DNA of 64,000 bases from Pestalotiopsis fici W106-1 (GCF_000516985.1 NW_006917092.1:574619-638618); one strand, 5' to 3'. Positions 46,301-58,560 are shown, counted from the first letter of the stretch. The notes: generated by a model not told the origin, from the sequence alone. A program made the numbers and translations.

Positions 46301-48050
46301 CATCTCTTTCGTTGGTTACGACAAAGGACCGATAAGGCAGATGTTCACGTCTGTTCGCAAGAGTGAATGCGACATCCGACAATAAGATGGGGTTCTTCTT
46401 GAGGAAGGCATCATATCTCTCGACCAATGGCTGGACAGATTCGGTGGTATTGGCTGAATACACCAACAATTGTGATTTACCTTCTTCTTGGATTGTAGCT
46501 TGGGGCAGATCGTGCCGTGTTATACCAAAGCTGCTTGCTGAGTCGAGAATAATATGTGCGTTTGTGCCACCGATTCCAAAGGAATTCTCACAATTGTTAA
46601 CAGATATGGGGAAACATGTCGGAGATGTTTACTTACAACGCTGACACGCTCCTCACAACATGGGGGCCAAGCCAAAGGTTCGGATGGGACAGTCAGTCGG
46701 CCGCGTTTCCAAGGGATTGCTGGGTTTGGTGGGCTTGACTTGATTTGGGGCGGGATTATCCGATGTTCCAGCGCAAGGACTGCCTTCAGTACGGATGTCA
46801 AACCCGAAGCTCCCTCAGAATGACCCAAGTTTGCCTCAAAATATCATCAGTATACAAGCGTACTTGAAAAAAGTGAATACTAACCTTGACTGAGCCAATA
46901 TGTATTCCACTATGTCCGAAAACTCGAGCCACAGCCTCCGTCTCAATCGGATCCCCAACAGGCGTCCCAGTCCCGTGACACTCAAAAAATGCAGTTTGTG
47001 ACAGGTCTGAAATGTCTGCTATATCGTATGCCCTTCTAATCAGCGCCTCCTGCGAGTCTGTTCCGGGAACAGTCACGCCTTGGGTCTTGCCGTCATGATT
47101 TACGGCTGATCCGCGTATCACAGCTCGCACTGGATTGCCATCACGCAAGGCGTCATGTAAGGGCTTTACAAATATAGCCACAATTGCTTCGCCTCTTCCA
47201 TATCCATCGGCATTGGCAGAGAAAGTCTTGCAGGATCCATCTGGATTGAGTGTACCAAGCTCAGACATGGCAGTGGTCAAGCCAGGTGCTAGAACAAGGT
47301 TGGTACCTCCAACAATTGCAGATTTACAATCACCTCGGTCGAGAGCCATGCATGCTTCATTCAGGCCCACCAGGGCAGCTGAACAGCCGGTCCGGATTGT
47401 TAAGCTGAGTGCATACTTAGTTTACAGTTCTCATCGTCCCAGGATAGGTCAGACTTTTACCTTGGCCCACGCAGATCCATCTCGTACGATATACGGTTTG
47501 AAAGCATGAAATCGTGGTTGGCAGTGACCTGATACCTGCTGTACTTTTGCGAGTCACTGACGGAAAGGTCATACCAATCCTGGCCATAGCTTCCAGCATA
47601 GACTCCAATATTCTGGCCACGCCAATTGATTTCGCCTGCGTCATCAACAGCTTCTCGCGCCACCTCGAGCAGCAATCGGTGTTGTGGGTCAACGCGCTCG
47701 ATTTCAGAACGAGGCATAGAAAAGAACGATGTGTCAATGGCGCCAATATCGACGTCTTGATCCAAGAAATAGCCAAATTCGGCTTTCGTCGTGCCCGGCT
47801 TTCCCCCTAGAGATTGGTAAGCCGACAGATTGTAGCGGCTTTCAGGTATAGGTGATCGCGCATCTCCTTTGTTTAGGAGAAACTCCCATAGTTCTTGTGG
47901 AGTGGATATGCCCCCTGGGAGGCGACATGCCATTCCACAGATGGCAATGGGAGTGAAAGGTTTCTGAGTAGAATGTACTCCATTCTGCTCAGGTATGATA
48001 TGGTCAGGGACATGCTCCCTAGCGGGAGAATCATCAACAGATGCAGTCAT
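40394..48050 (-). CDS. Highly reducing type I polyketide synthase (KS-AT-DH-MT-ER-KR-ACP)
   Basis: Six exons on the minus strand, 48050-47461, 47404-46885, 46834-46637, 46586-42585, 42525-41825 and 41762-40394, give 2459 residues. KS (about 35-460) has active-site TGCSAAL, HGTGT and NLGHSEG. AT has GQGAQ (about 556) and GHSSGE (Ser near 644). DH has the catalytic His in VRDHK (about 955) and Asp in VILDAYFQ (about 1125). A methyltransferase region shows LELGAGEG (about 1370). ER has GLNFRDVL across intron 4 and [14 protein letters not shown] has [11 protein letters not shown] and [10 protein letters not shown]. The C-terminal ACP has FGMDSM (phosphopantetheine Ser). No thioesterase, reductase or NRPS domain follows, so release needs a partner. 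The MT lacks the usual VLHAT histidine and has an altered SAM loop, so it is probably inactive. The product is predicted to be a reduced, unmethylated linear polyketide, cytosolic. Confidence 0.95.
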
Positions 48051-49288
48051 GATTGAAGACTTCTGCTTATCTGTGTAGGTGTCGAGCAGAGCACAGAATA
48101 TGTCAAAAGGAATGTTGGAATGGCTCGTCGACGCAATCACCTGGGTCTACTTTGATACATAAGAACAGCCTGCCTGGATATTCGTATATACTGTAGTAGG
48201 ATATCTTGCCCAGGCAGGAAATTCAGACCAGGAGACCCGTTTATTGGCCGTGGACCTGAAGTTAAAATGTTGACTCAGCAGATTTAGAGTTCTGACTGCG
48301 CTGTTATCCCAGAAGGCTCCATCCTCGTCAAAGGTCGCCGCACTATGCCAGGTACCCGAGACTGCCTAAGCGATTGCTGCCGACGGGAATCTGTATGCAA
48401 TACTTCAGGGCGAAATTCGAACAGCACGAGTATCCCGCCGATCATTTCCGGATTAAACCTTCAGTTCAGTCTACAAGTACGACATGCCATTTGAATTTCT
48501 AATCAACAGAATGCTCTGAAATTCAATGATAACGTTTCATCGGCAGAGTCGCTTCCCCTTACCGCGGCAAATTCATACGGCAGATGGGATTTCAAGCGAT
48601 AACTAACAGATTGCGGATCTTTCTAGATCTGTGTGACTGCGGAACACATGGATCGTAGCGGGGTACGAAAAGCTTGGCGTAAATACACGAGGGGGAAGGC
48701 GAGCCTGCTCAAAAAAGTATTTAGTGAATAAAGTATAAAAATGGCAATTGTATTTACCTGCCATGATATTGAGAAACACAGTGGGGTACGCTAAAGCCAT
48801 ATTGTGTAATGTTCCAGGGGTGTAAACAGGGCCTGTAACGGAAGGCATGCAGTGATTAAACCTTCTTTCGATTATCGATACCCGAAAGCATGGGTTTTTC
48901 AAATTTCGCATGGATGATTTCTGACGCTAAGATCTAAAGATCATGGTCCCATCTCGTTGCACACCGGATGCACTGTGCCCAAGATCACTAGTCTATATTT
49001 TAACAGCAAAGTTAGTAAACGGGGTCGGCATTTATATAGTGAAGTTTTGAACGACTTTGATGCAGGGACGTACATGCATATGTAGCACAGGTGCGGTAGT
49101 TGTTGCAGAGACCCGTGTATGTGAGTGTTACTGGCACATTGCAATCATATAACTCTGAACTCGGTCGACTTTCAGCCACGTTCAACCCCAAAATCTGATA
49201 GGTACTATACAGACCTGTCTTATGCGCCGAAGAAAGTCAAATATCATCTTTGATATTTGATATAAACAGTTTTAGAACTGCAGCAGCG
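48051..49288. promoter_or_regulatory. Shared upstream region of the HR-PKS and MFS transporter genes
   Basis: 1.24 kb between divergent starts, with no gene in it. The divergent layout suggests co-regulation of synthesis and export. A short repeat pattern ATCATCTTTGATATTTGATAT lies about 30-50 bp before the MFS start; no known operator is identified. Confidence 0.45.
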
Positions 49289-51118
49289 ATGTCCAACATC
49301 CAGGAACCACAATATTCTCATCTGTCTAAGGAGGCGCCCGCCAGTCAGACTCCGTTTGTACTAGCTCTAGATGAAGTTGTTCCGACTGTTTCCGTCTCTC
49401 GACCTGTGCTGAATGGCGATTGGTCCATCGACCCTCGCAATCCCAAGACTTGGAGTCTGAGATGCCGGATCTATCACACGGCTATACCGGCAATCTACTG
49501 TTTTGTGGCGTGAGTCTGCATTCCATGTTATGGCTCTTAGCAATATAGTGCTCTGCTAAGTTGGACCTCAGAACGTTCAACACTTCGGTCTACGCGCCGG
49601 GCATTTACCAGCTAGCCGACCAGTTTCAAACGAGCGAAACCCTTGCGATTCTAGGACTCTCTATCTATCTTTTTGGTCTCGGTATGTAAGCAATATGAAA
49701 TGTCTTCAAATAGTATCTCACATCTAGGAATAATGGCGCTGATGACCATGTTCAGCATTCGGTCCTATGATTGGTGGCCCCATATCTGAAAATTATGGTC
49801 GTAAGCCTGTCTATTTATACACGCTGCCAGTCTTCATTCTCGCAACAATGGGAGCTGGTCTTTCCAGAAATGTTGCTGCATTTGTCGTTTGCCGATTCCT
49901 TGCCGGCCTAGCGGGCGCGTCCTGTCTTGCCGTCTCAGCGGGCACGGTAGCTGACGTATGGGACATGGCGCTCGGGGGTGGCCTAGCAGCTGTATTGGTG
50001 GTACAAATGGGATTTTCCGGAGCATCCATCGCTCCTCTTGTGGGCGGGTATATCATCCAAACTCGCAATGACTGGCGCTGGACCATGTGGGCTGTCCTGA
50101 TCATGACGGCCCCTCTACTCGCGGCCGTGGTGTGCTCCAAGGAGACATCTAAGAAGCAGATACTAAAACACGAGACAAAACCAGAGGGGTTACCAGATAG
50201 GCAGCGACTCCAATTACGGCTCATTCTTCTCCGCCCTATGATGATGCTTTTTATGGAGCCAATTGTGGGTACGTGTGAAAGAAGACGACTTCTTATCATT
50301 GATACTGCCTATGGAAACCTTGAATGCTAACTCAAATTACAAATAGTGAGTAATGCTTTATGCAACAGAATCGAAAAATTTCGATTTGATGGTTATTCTG
50401 GCAGAGAAGCTTACTTTTTATCGTCTAGGCGTCAATTACAGTCTATAATGCTTTTGTGTATGGTATCTTTTTTGCCTTTTTCCACGGTTATACATATGTC
50501 TTCGGAAGGGTGTATAACTTCACAAGCGCGGAGGTTGGATTGACATTCATTGGAATATTTATTGGTGTGACTTTGGCAGTCCCGACTTTTATCGTGGTGA
50601 ACAAGACTCTATACGCCAAGGCAAAAGCCAAGGCACCAGATGGAAGGCCGCCGCCAGAAGAGAGGCTTTACAGTTCAATACTAGGTTCCATAGGGATTTC
50701 AGTCTCCCTATTCTGGTTTGCATGGACGGCACGGGCTGACGTTCACTGGATCGTTCCTACGGCAGCAGGGGCATTGTTTGGCTGGGGTATTGTTTCCTTA
50801 TTTGTAAGTGTTTCCCGTGAGCCTTTCTTGAACGCGAGATATTTCTAACCGATATAGCTCGGCATGGTGATCTACTTGATCGAGACTTATCAGGCCAACC
50901 ACGGGGCTTCGGCCAACGCTGCTCTCACGTTCCTTCGTTTCTCTGTTGGCGCCAGCTTCCCCCTCTTTGTGATACAGATGTACGACAGGCTCGGGATTTC
51001 GTGGGCCATTAGCCTCATCGGATTTATTAGTGTGGTATTGTTACCTATTCCTTGGGTTTTGTATCGATGGGGTCCCTTTTTGAGAAGCAAAAGCACCTTT
51101 GGGCCTTCAAAAATATAA
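49289..51118 (+). CDS. Major facilitator superfamily transporter (DHA1-type multidrug/polyketide exporter)
   Basis: Five exons, 49289-49509, 49572-49681, 49756-50264, 50429-50803 and 50858-51118, give 491 residues. A hydrophilic N-terminus with PRNPKTWS precedes twelve predicted helices. Signatures include the helix-1 region FNTSVYAPGIYQL, the loop 2-3 motif GPISENYGRKPVY, VCRFLAGLAGAS, and the DWRWTMW after helix 5, all typical of fungal DHA1 exporters. Intron 3 (164 nt) needs a GTGGGT donor; the stronger GTACGT four bases later would put exon 4 out of frame, so this junction is the weak point. The gene is divergent from the HR-PKS, which supports export of its product, and convergent with the M3 peptidase. 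Confidence 0.9.
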
Positions 51119-51318
51119 AATGGTAGTACGGGATGATGCTGAGTAGCTCACACCAGAATAATTGTCCTATTATACAGCTAGTATCTAAAATAAAGAGTGA
51201 AAATTCAAGATGGCCTAAATCTACGAAAGAATTGTGCGAGCAAAGAGACTCAATGAACCCCCGTTTGTCATCCGAAGGGTGCCACTGTCCTCAGCCACAC
51301 TGTGGCGTATCAAGTAGT

Positions 51319-53501
51319 TCAGGAGCGAATGCCAATGTCATGGTAGAAGGCGTCCTGCTTTGGTTCCCGTCCAAGAAAATCCTTCAACATGTCTATTGGA
51401 TTCCGGCTTCCGCCCGGTTGGAGTATAAGACGCCTGTATCTCTTGCCTACGTCGCTATCTCGGAGGTTGTCTTTGAATGCACTGTGGAAGATGTCTGCCG
51501 AATAGACCTGGGAACTTCAAGGTGTCAATTAGAGGTAGTGAAATGACGGATCGCAATAACTCACAAGAGGTAAGAGTAGTAGTTGCAAGCCGAGCCCTCG
51601 ATAAAGTGTACCGTGGTCGCAAAGTAGTGTCCGTAGTCGAATGTTTCCGTATCACTGGCGCGGATCAAGCCAATTTCTTCCCTTTTCTGGTGAAACCACT
51701 GCTTCATATCTGCCATTGATAGTTCGCTCTCCCCATGAATGAGCATGTCGAATTTGGCGAGAACAATCTGCCTCAGGGTCCCCAGAACATCTACGAAACG
51801 GGTCGAGGCCAATTTCTCGGCAACTTCTAGCGGCAGCTTCTCTGCCGGCAATTCTGCCTTGTTGTGCTCATTTTTCCAGATTTCGGCGTATTCCTCCGAA
51901 ATGTAGGAATAGTGCTTGGTGAAGGAGGATAATTGCGAGGGCGTCCAGCACCAGTTCTCCAACATCTGGCTGGGCATTTCAACAAAGTCAAAAGGGCAGC
52001 GATGGCCGTGCAGCCCTGCATACCGCGTGCGTGAGAGAAGATCATGCATCCCGTGTCCCAGTTCGTGAAACATTTGAATGACATTGGCGTGCTGTAGCAA
52101 CGAAGGCCTGTCAGAAGACGGTGGTGGAAAATTTGTCAAGAGTGCGGTCGCGCATTGATGCCGTTCCCCATTCACGCCTGAAAACCCCGGGTGGATGCTG
52201 AAGTTTGCGCATGTTGAATACTTTCCCTGTCTTGCGAATAGATCCGTGTACAAGTACCCGATGAAATCATTCTGGCTTTTGGCATCCCGTTCCCAGACAG
52301 TGAACATCTTGACATCTTTGTGCCAGGTCAGAGTAGCTGGGTCTACAGCAAGCCTTTGGCACACATTTTTGCCCACCTCGTAAAATTTGATTGCGAAGAC
52401 ATCCTCGAATATCTCAAGCATCCCACCGAGGACAGGTTCAACTGGGAAATACTCAGAGATCTGGCGGTTGTCCACCTCGTATAAACGTTCCAGGTGCTTT
52501 TCATGATAGTAGTCCTTGTCCCAAACATAGAACCCGTCCGAACCGTCGTCGTGCGACTCTGCTCGCTTGATCCCTTCAAGGTTTCGTAGTCCTTCCCGGC
52601 CCAAAGGCATCAAAGCGTCCTGGAGTTGAGTCAAGAATGATTCAATATTGGCGGGGTCACCAGCCATCTTCCTCTCTAGAGTCTTGGTCGCAAAGCTTTT
52701 GGAACCCAGAAGCCTCGCCTGCTGAAGTCTCAGTCGTATAACGTCGGCGAATGGGTCCAAAGCAGCTGAAACCGAGTGCTCATACTGCTGAAGTATCGCT
52801 TTTCGAACACAGCTGTCATGTACTTGTGCCAAGACTGTTCTTTGCGTGGAGTGCTTGAGGGGAACACCGAATGTTTCAACGCCGGAAGTTTCGTCCATGT
52901 TTCGTTGAAAAGAATTGAGCACGCTTGATGTCACGCCGGCGAGATTTTCTCGAGTCAACCAGATTACGTCCTTGTTATCGATGAGGACACGATTGAAATC
53001 AGCACGCCGAAGCGCAATGTCTTCCTTGATCTTGGTGAGTTTGGCGCTGTTTTCCATATCAAGTTCGCAGCCCGCGCCCACGAAATTGTGATACCATTTT
53101 TCAGTAAGCCTCTTTGACTCCGCATCCAAGTTAATGCTGTGTAGCTGGCTGTAGACTACTTGGATCCTCTGGAATATGTCTTTTCGAGAAAACCATGATT
53201 CATAGATCTTTCGGCAACGCATGTGGGCTTTGCTTGCCTCGAGACGCAGTTGAGCATCACTCGAGGCAGCCTCCAGGAGCCCAGCTCGCCCACCACAAAT
53301 TGCCAACGGACCCTCGGCGAGAGCCATTGGGAGAATGGCGCTGTCAAACGTGGCATCTTTCGGCTGGCAGGTAAGTACAGTCTCGATGGCGGTTTTCAGT
53401 GCTGATTCAGCCTCGAGAAGGTTTTGCGTCAGAGACTCAGCAGTATCCGTAAATGTTGGCAAGTCCAAAGGGAAAGGAAAACCAGAAAATGATGGCTCCA
53501 T
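51319..53501 (-). CDS. M3 family zinc metallopeptidase (thimet oligopeptidase/saccharolysin-like)
   Basis: Two exons on the minus strand, 53501-51565 and 51514-51319, give 710 residues, the normal family length. Unspliced, the frame stops after SYLL and looks truncated; removing the 50-nt intron restores the conserved YLFSQVYSADIFHSAF and the C-terminal LKDFLGREP. The zinc site is intact: HELGH (His479, Glu480, His483) with the third ligand Glu508 in FVEMPSQ. No signal or mitochondrial presequence is obvious, so a cytosolic oligopeptidase is inferred. It degrades short peptides below about 20 residues in known relatives. Its place between the MFS and bZIP genes makes it a passenger or a pathway-related peptidase; no peptide-producing gene is visible in the window. 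Confidence 0.93.
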
Positions 53502-54653
53502 GATAATTTGAACAGGTAACTATGTGTACTTGAGAATAGTCAGGTAAAATGAATGGACAGACAACTATCAATATTGAACAGACAAAATAGCAGAGGCAAT
53601 TTTTGAACAGTACTTATAGGATCTCTTTCAGTAGGGCTATATAATTATCACAGCTAAAGTTCTTGTAGCACATGTCAGCGAATACTGATATTATATCATT
53701 GAAAGAATTAGTGCAGGGCGTGATCACATCCTTCTGCAGATGCACCTTGTGATCATGCAGGTAAGAGGGGTTCGCAAGTCTTATTGGAGTAGCTAAGAGC
53801 AGATCTAGGATATTTGCTGGATATAGGGCATCTTATTTCCGAACTGTATGCCCCTGATGCTGTTTAGCGAGCCGTATGACAGTTGGTCTGAGAATGAATA
53901 ATCTGTTCTCATATAGCTTTCATATCTGCTTTTATCTTTGTACAATTATAGAAAGTGGCCTTTGAAGCACATGTAAGAGAATCAGTCTGGTTGCACTGCC
54001 AAGGTTTCCCCAGCATTACAGGTAGTGTGTAAAAGAAAGAACTAGCGCCTACAGTCCACTAAACACACCTGTAGGCGCCTTTGAGTGCTGTAATAGTCGT
54101 GTCCGCCACCTAGCATGAGCCTCCACCTTGTACAATCAGGCCGGCACGCAACAAAGGGAATCCCACACCAGTTTCTTCGGATCGCGGTAATCATTGATTC
54201 CACGGATCCCACTCGGCTTCTTGTTCCCTTTGGTTTTCCACGGCCCGGATGCACCGCGATGTAGTACCTGCAGGGTTCCTTGTAGCATTGTGATTGGAAG
54301 AATTTTACCCCTCTCCCTCGCACTCCTCTGGTCCGAAGTACTTTAATTAACCAAAATCTAGATGATAAATGCTTCTCCTTTTTTTCTTTTTTTTTTCTTA
54401 AAAAAAAAAGAAGCGGAAAACAAAAAAGAGACAATTAGGACACAGCAAAGAAATCACGGGGAAAAGAAATAACATATAATCAATAATAAAACCAATCCAA
54501 GCACGCGCATAACCTTCTGTATTCCCGGGATGAGCGCCAGCTACATATTCCTTAAGGTACTTCTGTATCGTTCCATGCCCTGTCAGCACGCCGTTCGACT
54601 CGGAGCAACTACTTGATCCTTTACCAACTCGAACGCAACAGCGAAAGACTAGG
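53502..54653. promoter_or_regulatory. Shared upstream region of the M3 peptidase and bZIP genes
   Basis: 1.15 kb between divergent starts, containing no gene. It includes the T/A hairpin at 54384-54412. Specific binding sites are not recognised. Confidence 0.4.
54384..54412. repeat. Perfect T10/A10 inverted repeat (13-bp stem, 3-nt loop)
   Basis: Thirteen bases at 54384-54396 (TTC plus ten T) pair exactly with 54400-54412 (ten A plus GAA) around a CTT loop. The structure lies 240 bp upstream of the bZIP start in a T-rich tract. Simple poly(dT:dA) tracts favour nucleosome-free promoters; a cruciform or transcript hairpin is also possible. Confidence 0.6.
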
Positions 54654-56417
54654 ATGCGGAAACATCAAGACACATCTGCTGGCGATGCTGAGAAGAAGCG
54701 AAGACAAAACCGAATCGCACAACAGAGTTCCCGGTCAAGACAAAATGCATATGTACGCAATCTGGAGGCTCTTGTCGAGGCCGTCAAGGTCAAGTGCAAC
54801 GAGGACGATGCGAGCAAGTATTCAAAACTTCTCAAGGCGCATTTGCAGCTTATAGAGGAGAAGCGGGAACTGGAAGACGCATTCCTGCGATTAAGGCAGA
54901 GGTTGCTTAGCATTGGAAACATGTCAGTTACGGCAGCGGGTAAGTAAATGGTCGTCGCCCCACGCCGGCCACTGGGGAAATTGCTAGTATCTCACAGAGT
55001 AAATAGAAGATCCGAGCTTTAGTCGATATCTTCATACTCAATCAAGTGACGACACGCCTACTACAGACTCTGGGCCGACAGACTCAACGCCAACCGCCCA
55101 GTCGCCGCATTCAATCAATGAAGCTGCCACCGCGGGACTATTGCCCCAAAGGATGGGCCCCTTGCATGCTGACACGGGCGTTGGGCAAGCCAACGAACCT
55201 GAATTGACCCACCCGACGATCGCGCACCATCATACTCCTGCATCAGCGCAAAATGGACTTTTTGTCCCCGAAATTCATTGGTCGGCCGACACGGGCGATA
55301 CAGTACCAGACCAGAGCATTGACTTACAGGCAATGACACCAACGCCTGGCCTTGTAACGATGCAGGCTCGTATACCAAGACCCATTTTTGAGACCTATAC
55401 ATCCAATACAGGCACTATCAGCAACGCCGCCATTTTCGCACAGCAAGTTTACTTCGCGGCAAGTAAAGTGCTGACAGGAGCATCGACAAATAGCCTCATT
55501 CTGCCGATCGGATACAAGCAATCACCCCATCCACCAGGAGATCTCGTTAACGAAATCGCATCTAGCGCTGTCGAAGTAATCGGTTCATTAGCCGGTTTGA
55601 ATACTTATATATATGGCGTTGTAGGTTTTCTCAGTTTTTATAATGATGTGATCATTTGCAAATTTACTAACGCCTTTGCTGATTGGAACCGTAGAGATTC
55701 GCAAATTGTATGGAGCAGGTCTTGCGCTGGCGCTTGACCAACGACCAAGAGGTACGAATGGCCATATCCGAGCCCTTTCGGCCTACGACTCTGCAGCGCA
55801 AAACGCCGACACACCCCGTCGTCATAGACTTTATCAATTGGCCGTCCATAAGAGACCAAATGATTCTCATGTCGAACAAGATCGATCTGGACGCCATGTG
55901 CCGCGATCTCGTTTTGAACACGGTGGTGGAGATACCGCACCGTCAAATCGCAGTTCGTGTGCACGATGTACTGTTCCAACATGTCCTACCACGTATCCAA
56001 GGATGCAGTACACATGGCGAAATATCTATGCTTTTCAATTCAAAGTGGATATACCTGACAATACCTTCGTCAAGTCAAGGCCCGCGTCACGGCACAGCCT
56101 CGCCCATCGAGGATGCCCTTGCTATGGAGATTGCGAACCGGATTCAGCGGCGCAGCAATGGAGCCCCGACTGTACAAGACGTCAATAGCATGCTACCTAT
56201 ACCAGGAGCCATGGGACTTAGCACTGGAAGCGTACTTACAACCCTTCTTCCTGGTATGCTCAACGACTTTGGCATTGGCAGGATTGAAACATGGAAAGTG
56301 TCACATGACTTTGCTAGAAAGTATCCATACATCAACTGTTCTTCCGGTATAGCGTCTACAAAGCCAAAATACAGAGACTCATGTACTAATACGAGACTTA
56401 GTAATATCGGCGTATGA
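54654..56417 (+). CDS. bZIP transcription factor with DUF3425-type C-terminal domain
   Basis: Three exons, 54654-54939, 55007-55620 and 55695-56417, give 540 residues. A basic region near residues 13-38 (KKRRQNRIAQQSSRSRQNAY) leads into a leucine-zipper-like helix (VRNLEALVEAVK, then LLKAHLQLIEEKRELEDAFLRLRQRL). A Ser/Thr/Pro-rich linker follows. The second half resembles the fungal DUF3425 domain, with HPVVIDFINWPSIRDQMI and a tail with WKVSHDFARKYPYINCS; the stretch between them is less typical. The protein is nuclear. It sits between the PKS group and the Baeyer-Villiger group, converging on the BVMO gene 191 bp away, so it could regulate either. Exon 2 is joined at VRFANC across a 74-nt intron. 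Confidence 0.85.
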
Positions 56418-56608
56418 GATGGTTCCTTGTCCCGTGGATCTAGGGACCACTGAATCCTGTTCAGACCCGCCGAGCTGGGAGGAAATATCTTTCTAATTGA
56501 AACCTCTTACGAATCAAATGATAGCTTACACAAGGACCGGGTATACTATGAGAGGAAAACAAAGATTGTTTGTTTCATGAGACTGGCTTCTATTCTCAAC
56601 TCTTCTAA

Positions 56609-58560
56609 TCAAGAAGCCAAGTCGTGAACCATATCTGCCATCTTTCTCACTCTGGCTTCTTCCGCAGGGAGATCAGGTTGAAATTTCGTGAAGCGTTCGT
56701 CCAGCTCAGCGCTATTAATATAAGGGCTTAAATCCGGCTCATCCGACATCATGTCCTTTGTAAAGCCAAGTCCCATAAACTCCCACATGTTCAAGGAATT
56801 GTCATATTGGATCTCAAAGTTTTCAAAGCGCGGCTGCTTCATGGCTTGACAAAAGTGCAGCGAGCTCCCGGGCCAGATGGCATTGACGCGGCCGGTTCTG
56901 CTGTCCTTGTACCAGGAGCGGCACTTTGGATCATCCCAGGCAGTGCCAGCCACCCACGCCTGGGTGTGCTCATTGAAAGCATCCGTCACCGATTGTTTGG
57001 GGCAAAGGGAGTGAATATGCTCGCGTTGAACCTTTTGCACCATTTGTACAATATACTTGGCGACGGCCTGCAGGGCCCCCATGACGCTGCCGTTGGCAAT
57101 GGGGAAGGACGGGCCCATGACGGTAAAGTAATTTGGCATGTCCGGCACCGCCACGCTCAGGTAACCCTCTGGAATGCTTTTCCACTTGTCCTGGAGCGAT
57201 ACGCCATTTCTCCCGATGATGGGGTAGCGCGGTCGGAAGCTGACGTCGAACCCCGTGGCACAGATGATGGTGTCCACCTCGACCTCGTCGCCGTTGGAGC
57301 CAATGATGCTGTGGGGCGTCACCTTTGTCACGGCGCATCGGTGAATATTGACGTTGGCTTCTTGCACGGCACGCATATAGGGGTTTCCAGGAGTCAAGCG
57401 GCGGCAGCCAACAGCAAAATCGGGAAGTAGCTGCTGGAAGATCTGGTCGTCGGTAATGTATCGCCTCATCCGATCAGTAAAATGTTTGCGGATCATCTTT
57501 GCCTCTGCGCTGTTGACCATGAATGCCTTGAGACCAGCGACTGTATTCAGCTTGTCTTCAATGAATTTTGCCTTGTTGACGAGCGCATCGGCATTTTCCC
57601 TCAGGATTGATTTGTCCTCGTCGGAATCTAGCATGATTAAGTTTGGAACGATGCGATTGTTTTGACTGTGGGTCGACTCACAGTGAAAATTGTCCCCTGC
57701 GTGGTCGGCAAACTCGGCAAACCATACTGGTGTTCGTACAAACACATCCAACTGCTTAACATGTGGTTGCATGGTCGGCACGACTTGGATCGATGTTGCA
57801 CCGGATCCTATGACTGCCACACGCTCGTCTTTCCATTCGTCCTGGCCATAATCGGCGGGCCATCTGGCAGTATGGATCAGACGGCCCTTGAATGAATGCA
57901 GTCCTTCAACATCGTCGGGGAACTTCCAAGAGTTCAATATCCCGCCTGCTCCAATCAGAATATCGCATGTGTCTGTTCTGACCTCGCCAGTGACGGAGTC
58001 CTGGATCTTCAGGTGCCATTTTCCTTTCTCCTCGTCCCAAGTACATCCCATGACGGCAGAATTGAAGGTGATGTACTTTCTGAGCTCGAAACACTCGACT
58101 ACTCTGCTGAGATAGCGAAATATATCCTCGGATGGACTCAGGTATTTCGGCCAGTCCGGATAGAGAGCAAATCCAAATGTATATGCATGAGATGGCACAT
58201 CGCAAGCCGCACCAGGGTACCTGTTCTGTAATGTCTGTTAGTCCACAAGCAAATCAAGACCAATGAGTAGGTATAGAATTTGCATACCTCCAGCCATGTG
58301 CCACCAATGTCGCCATTCTTCTCATAGACTACGTGCTCGAGGTTTTCGCCATGCTTCTGAAACAGGTATGACAGAAAGATACCACTGATGCCTGCACCAA
58401 TCGTCACGACCTTGACGTGCTTACTACACGCATCCAGGATAACATCGGGGATCTGGTATTCTCCTTTCTTATGGCCAATTCTATAACCGTATTTGCCTCC
58501 CGGCTGGTCGTTCGGAATACATTCGTCTGCGCCGTTTACTTTACTGGGATCGAAGACCAT
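56609..58560 (-). CDS. FAD-dependent Baeyer-Villiger monooxygenase
   Basis: Three exons on the minus strand, 58560-58288, 58225-57682 and 57627-56609, give 611 residues. The 54-nt second intron is a multiple of three without a stop and would be retained by an open-frame caller; removing it restores FHYSDEDK, which fits the family. The FAD Rossmann motif is GAGISG (55-60). GDIGGTW then NRYPGAACDVPSHAY mark type I BVMOs. The fingerprint FKGRLIHTARWP (203-214) and the NADPH motif IGSGATSIQ follow. The enzyme inserts oxygen next to a ketone to give an ester or lactone using NADPH and O2. It shares a 559-bp promoter region with the aldehyde dehydrogenase gene, which suggests a joint pathway. Cytosolic by absence of targeting signals. 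Confidence 0.94.

Noticed and set aside
51561..53501. Apparent truncation of the M3 peptidase after SYLL
   Set aside because: A 50-nt GT-AG intron restores the conserved C-terminal 65 residues, so the gene is complete.
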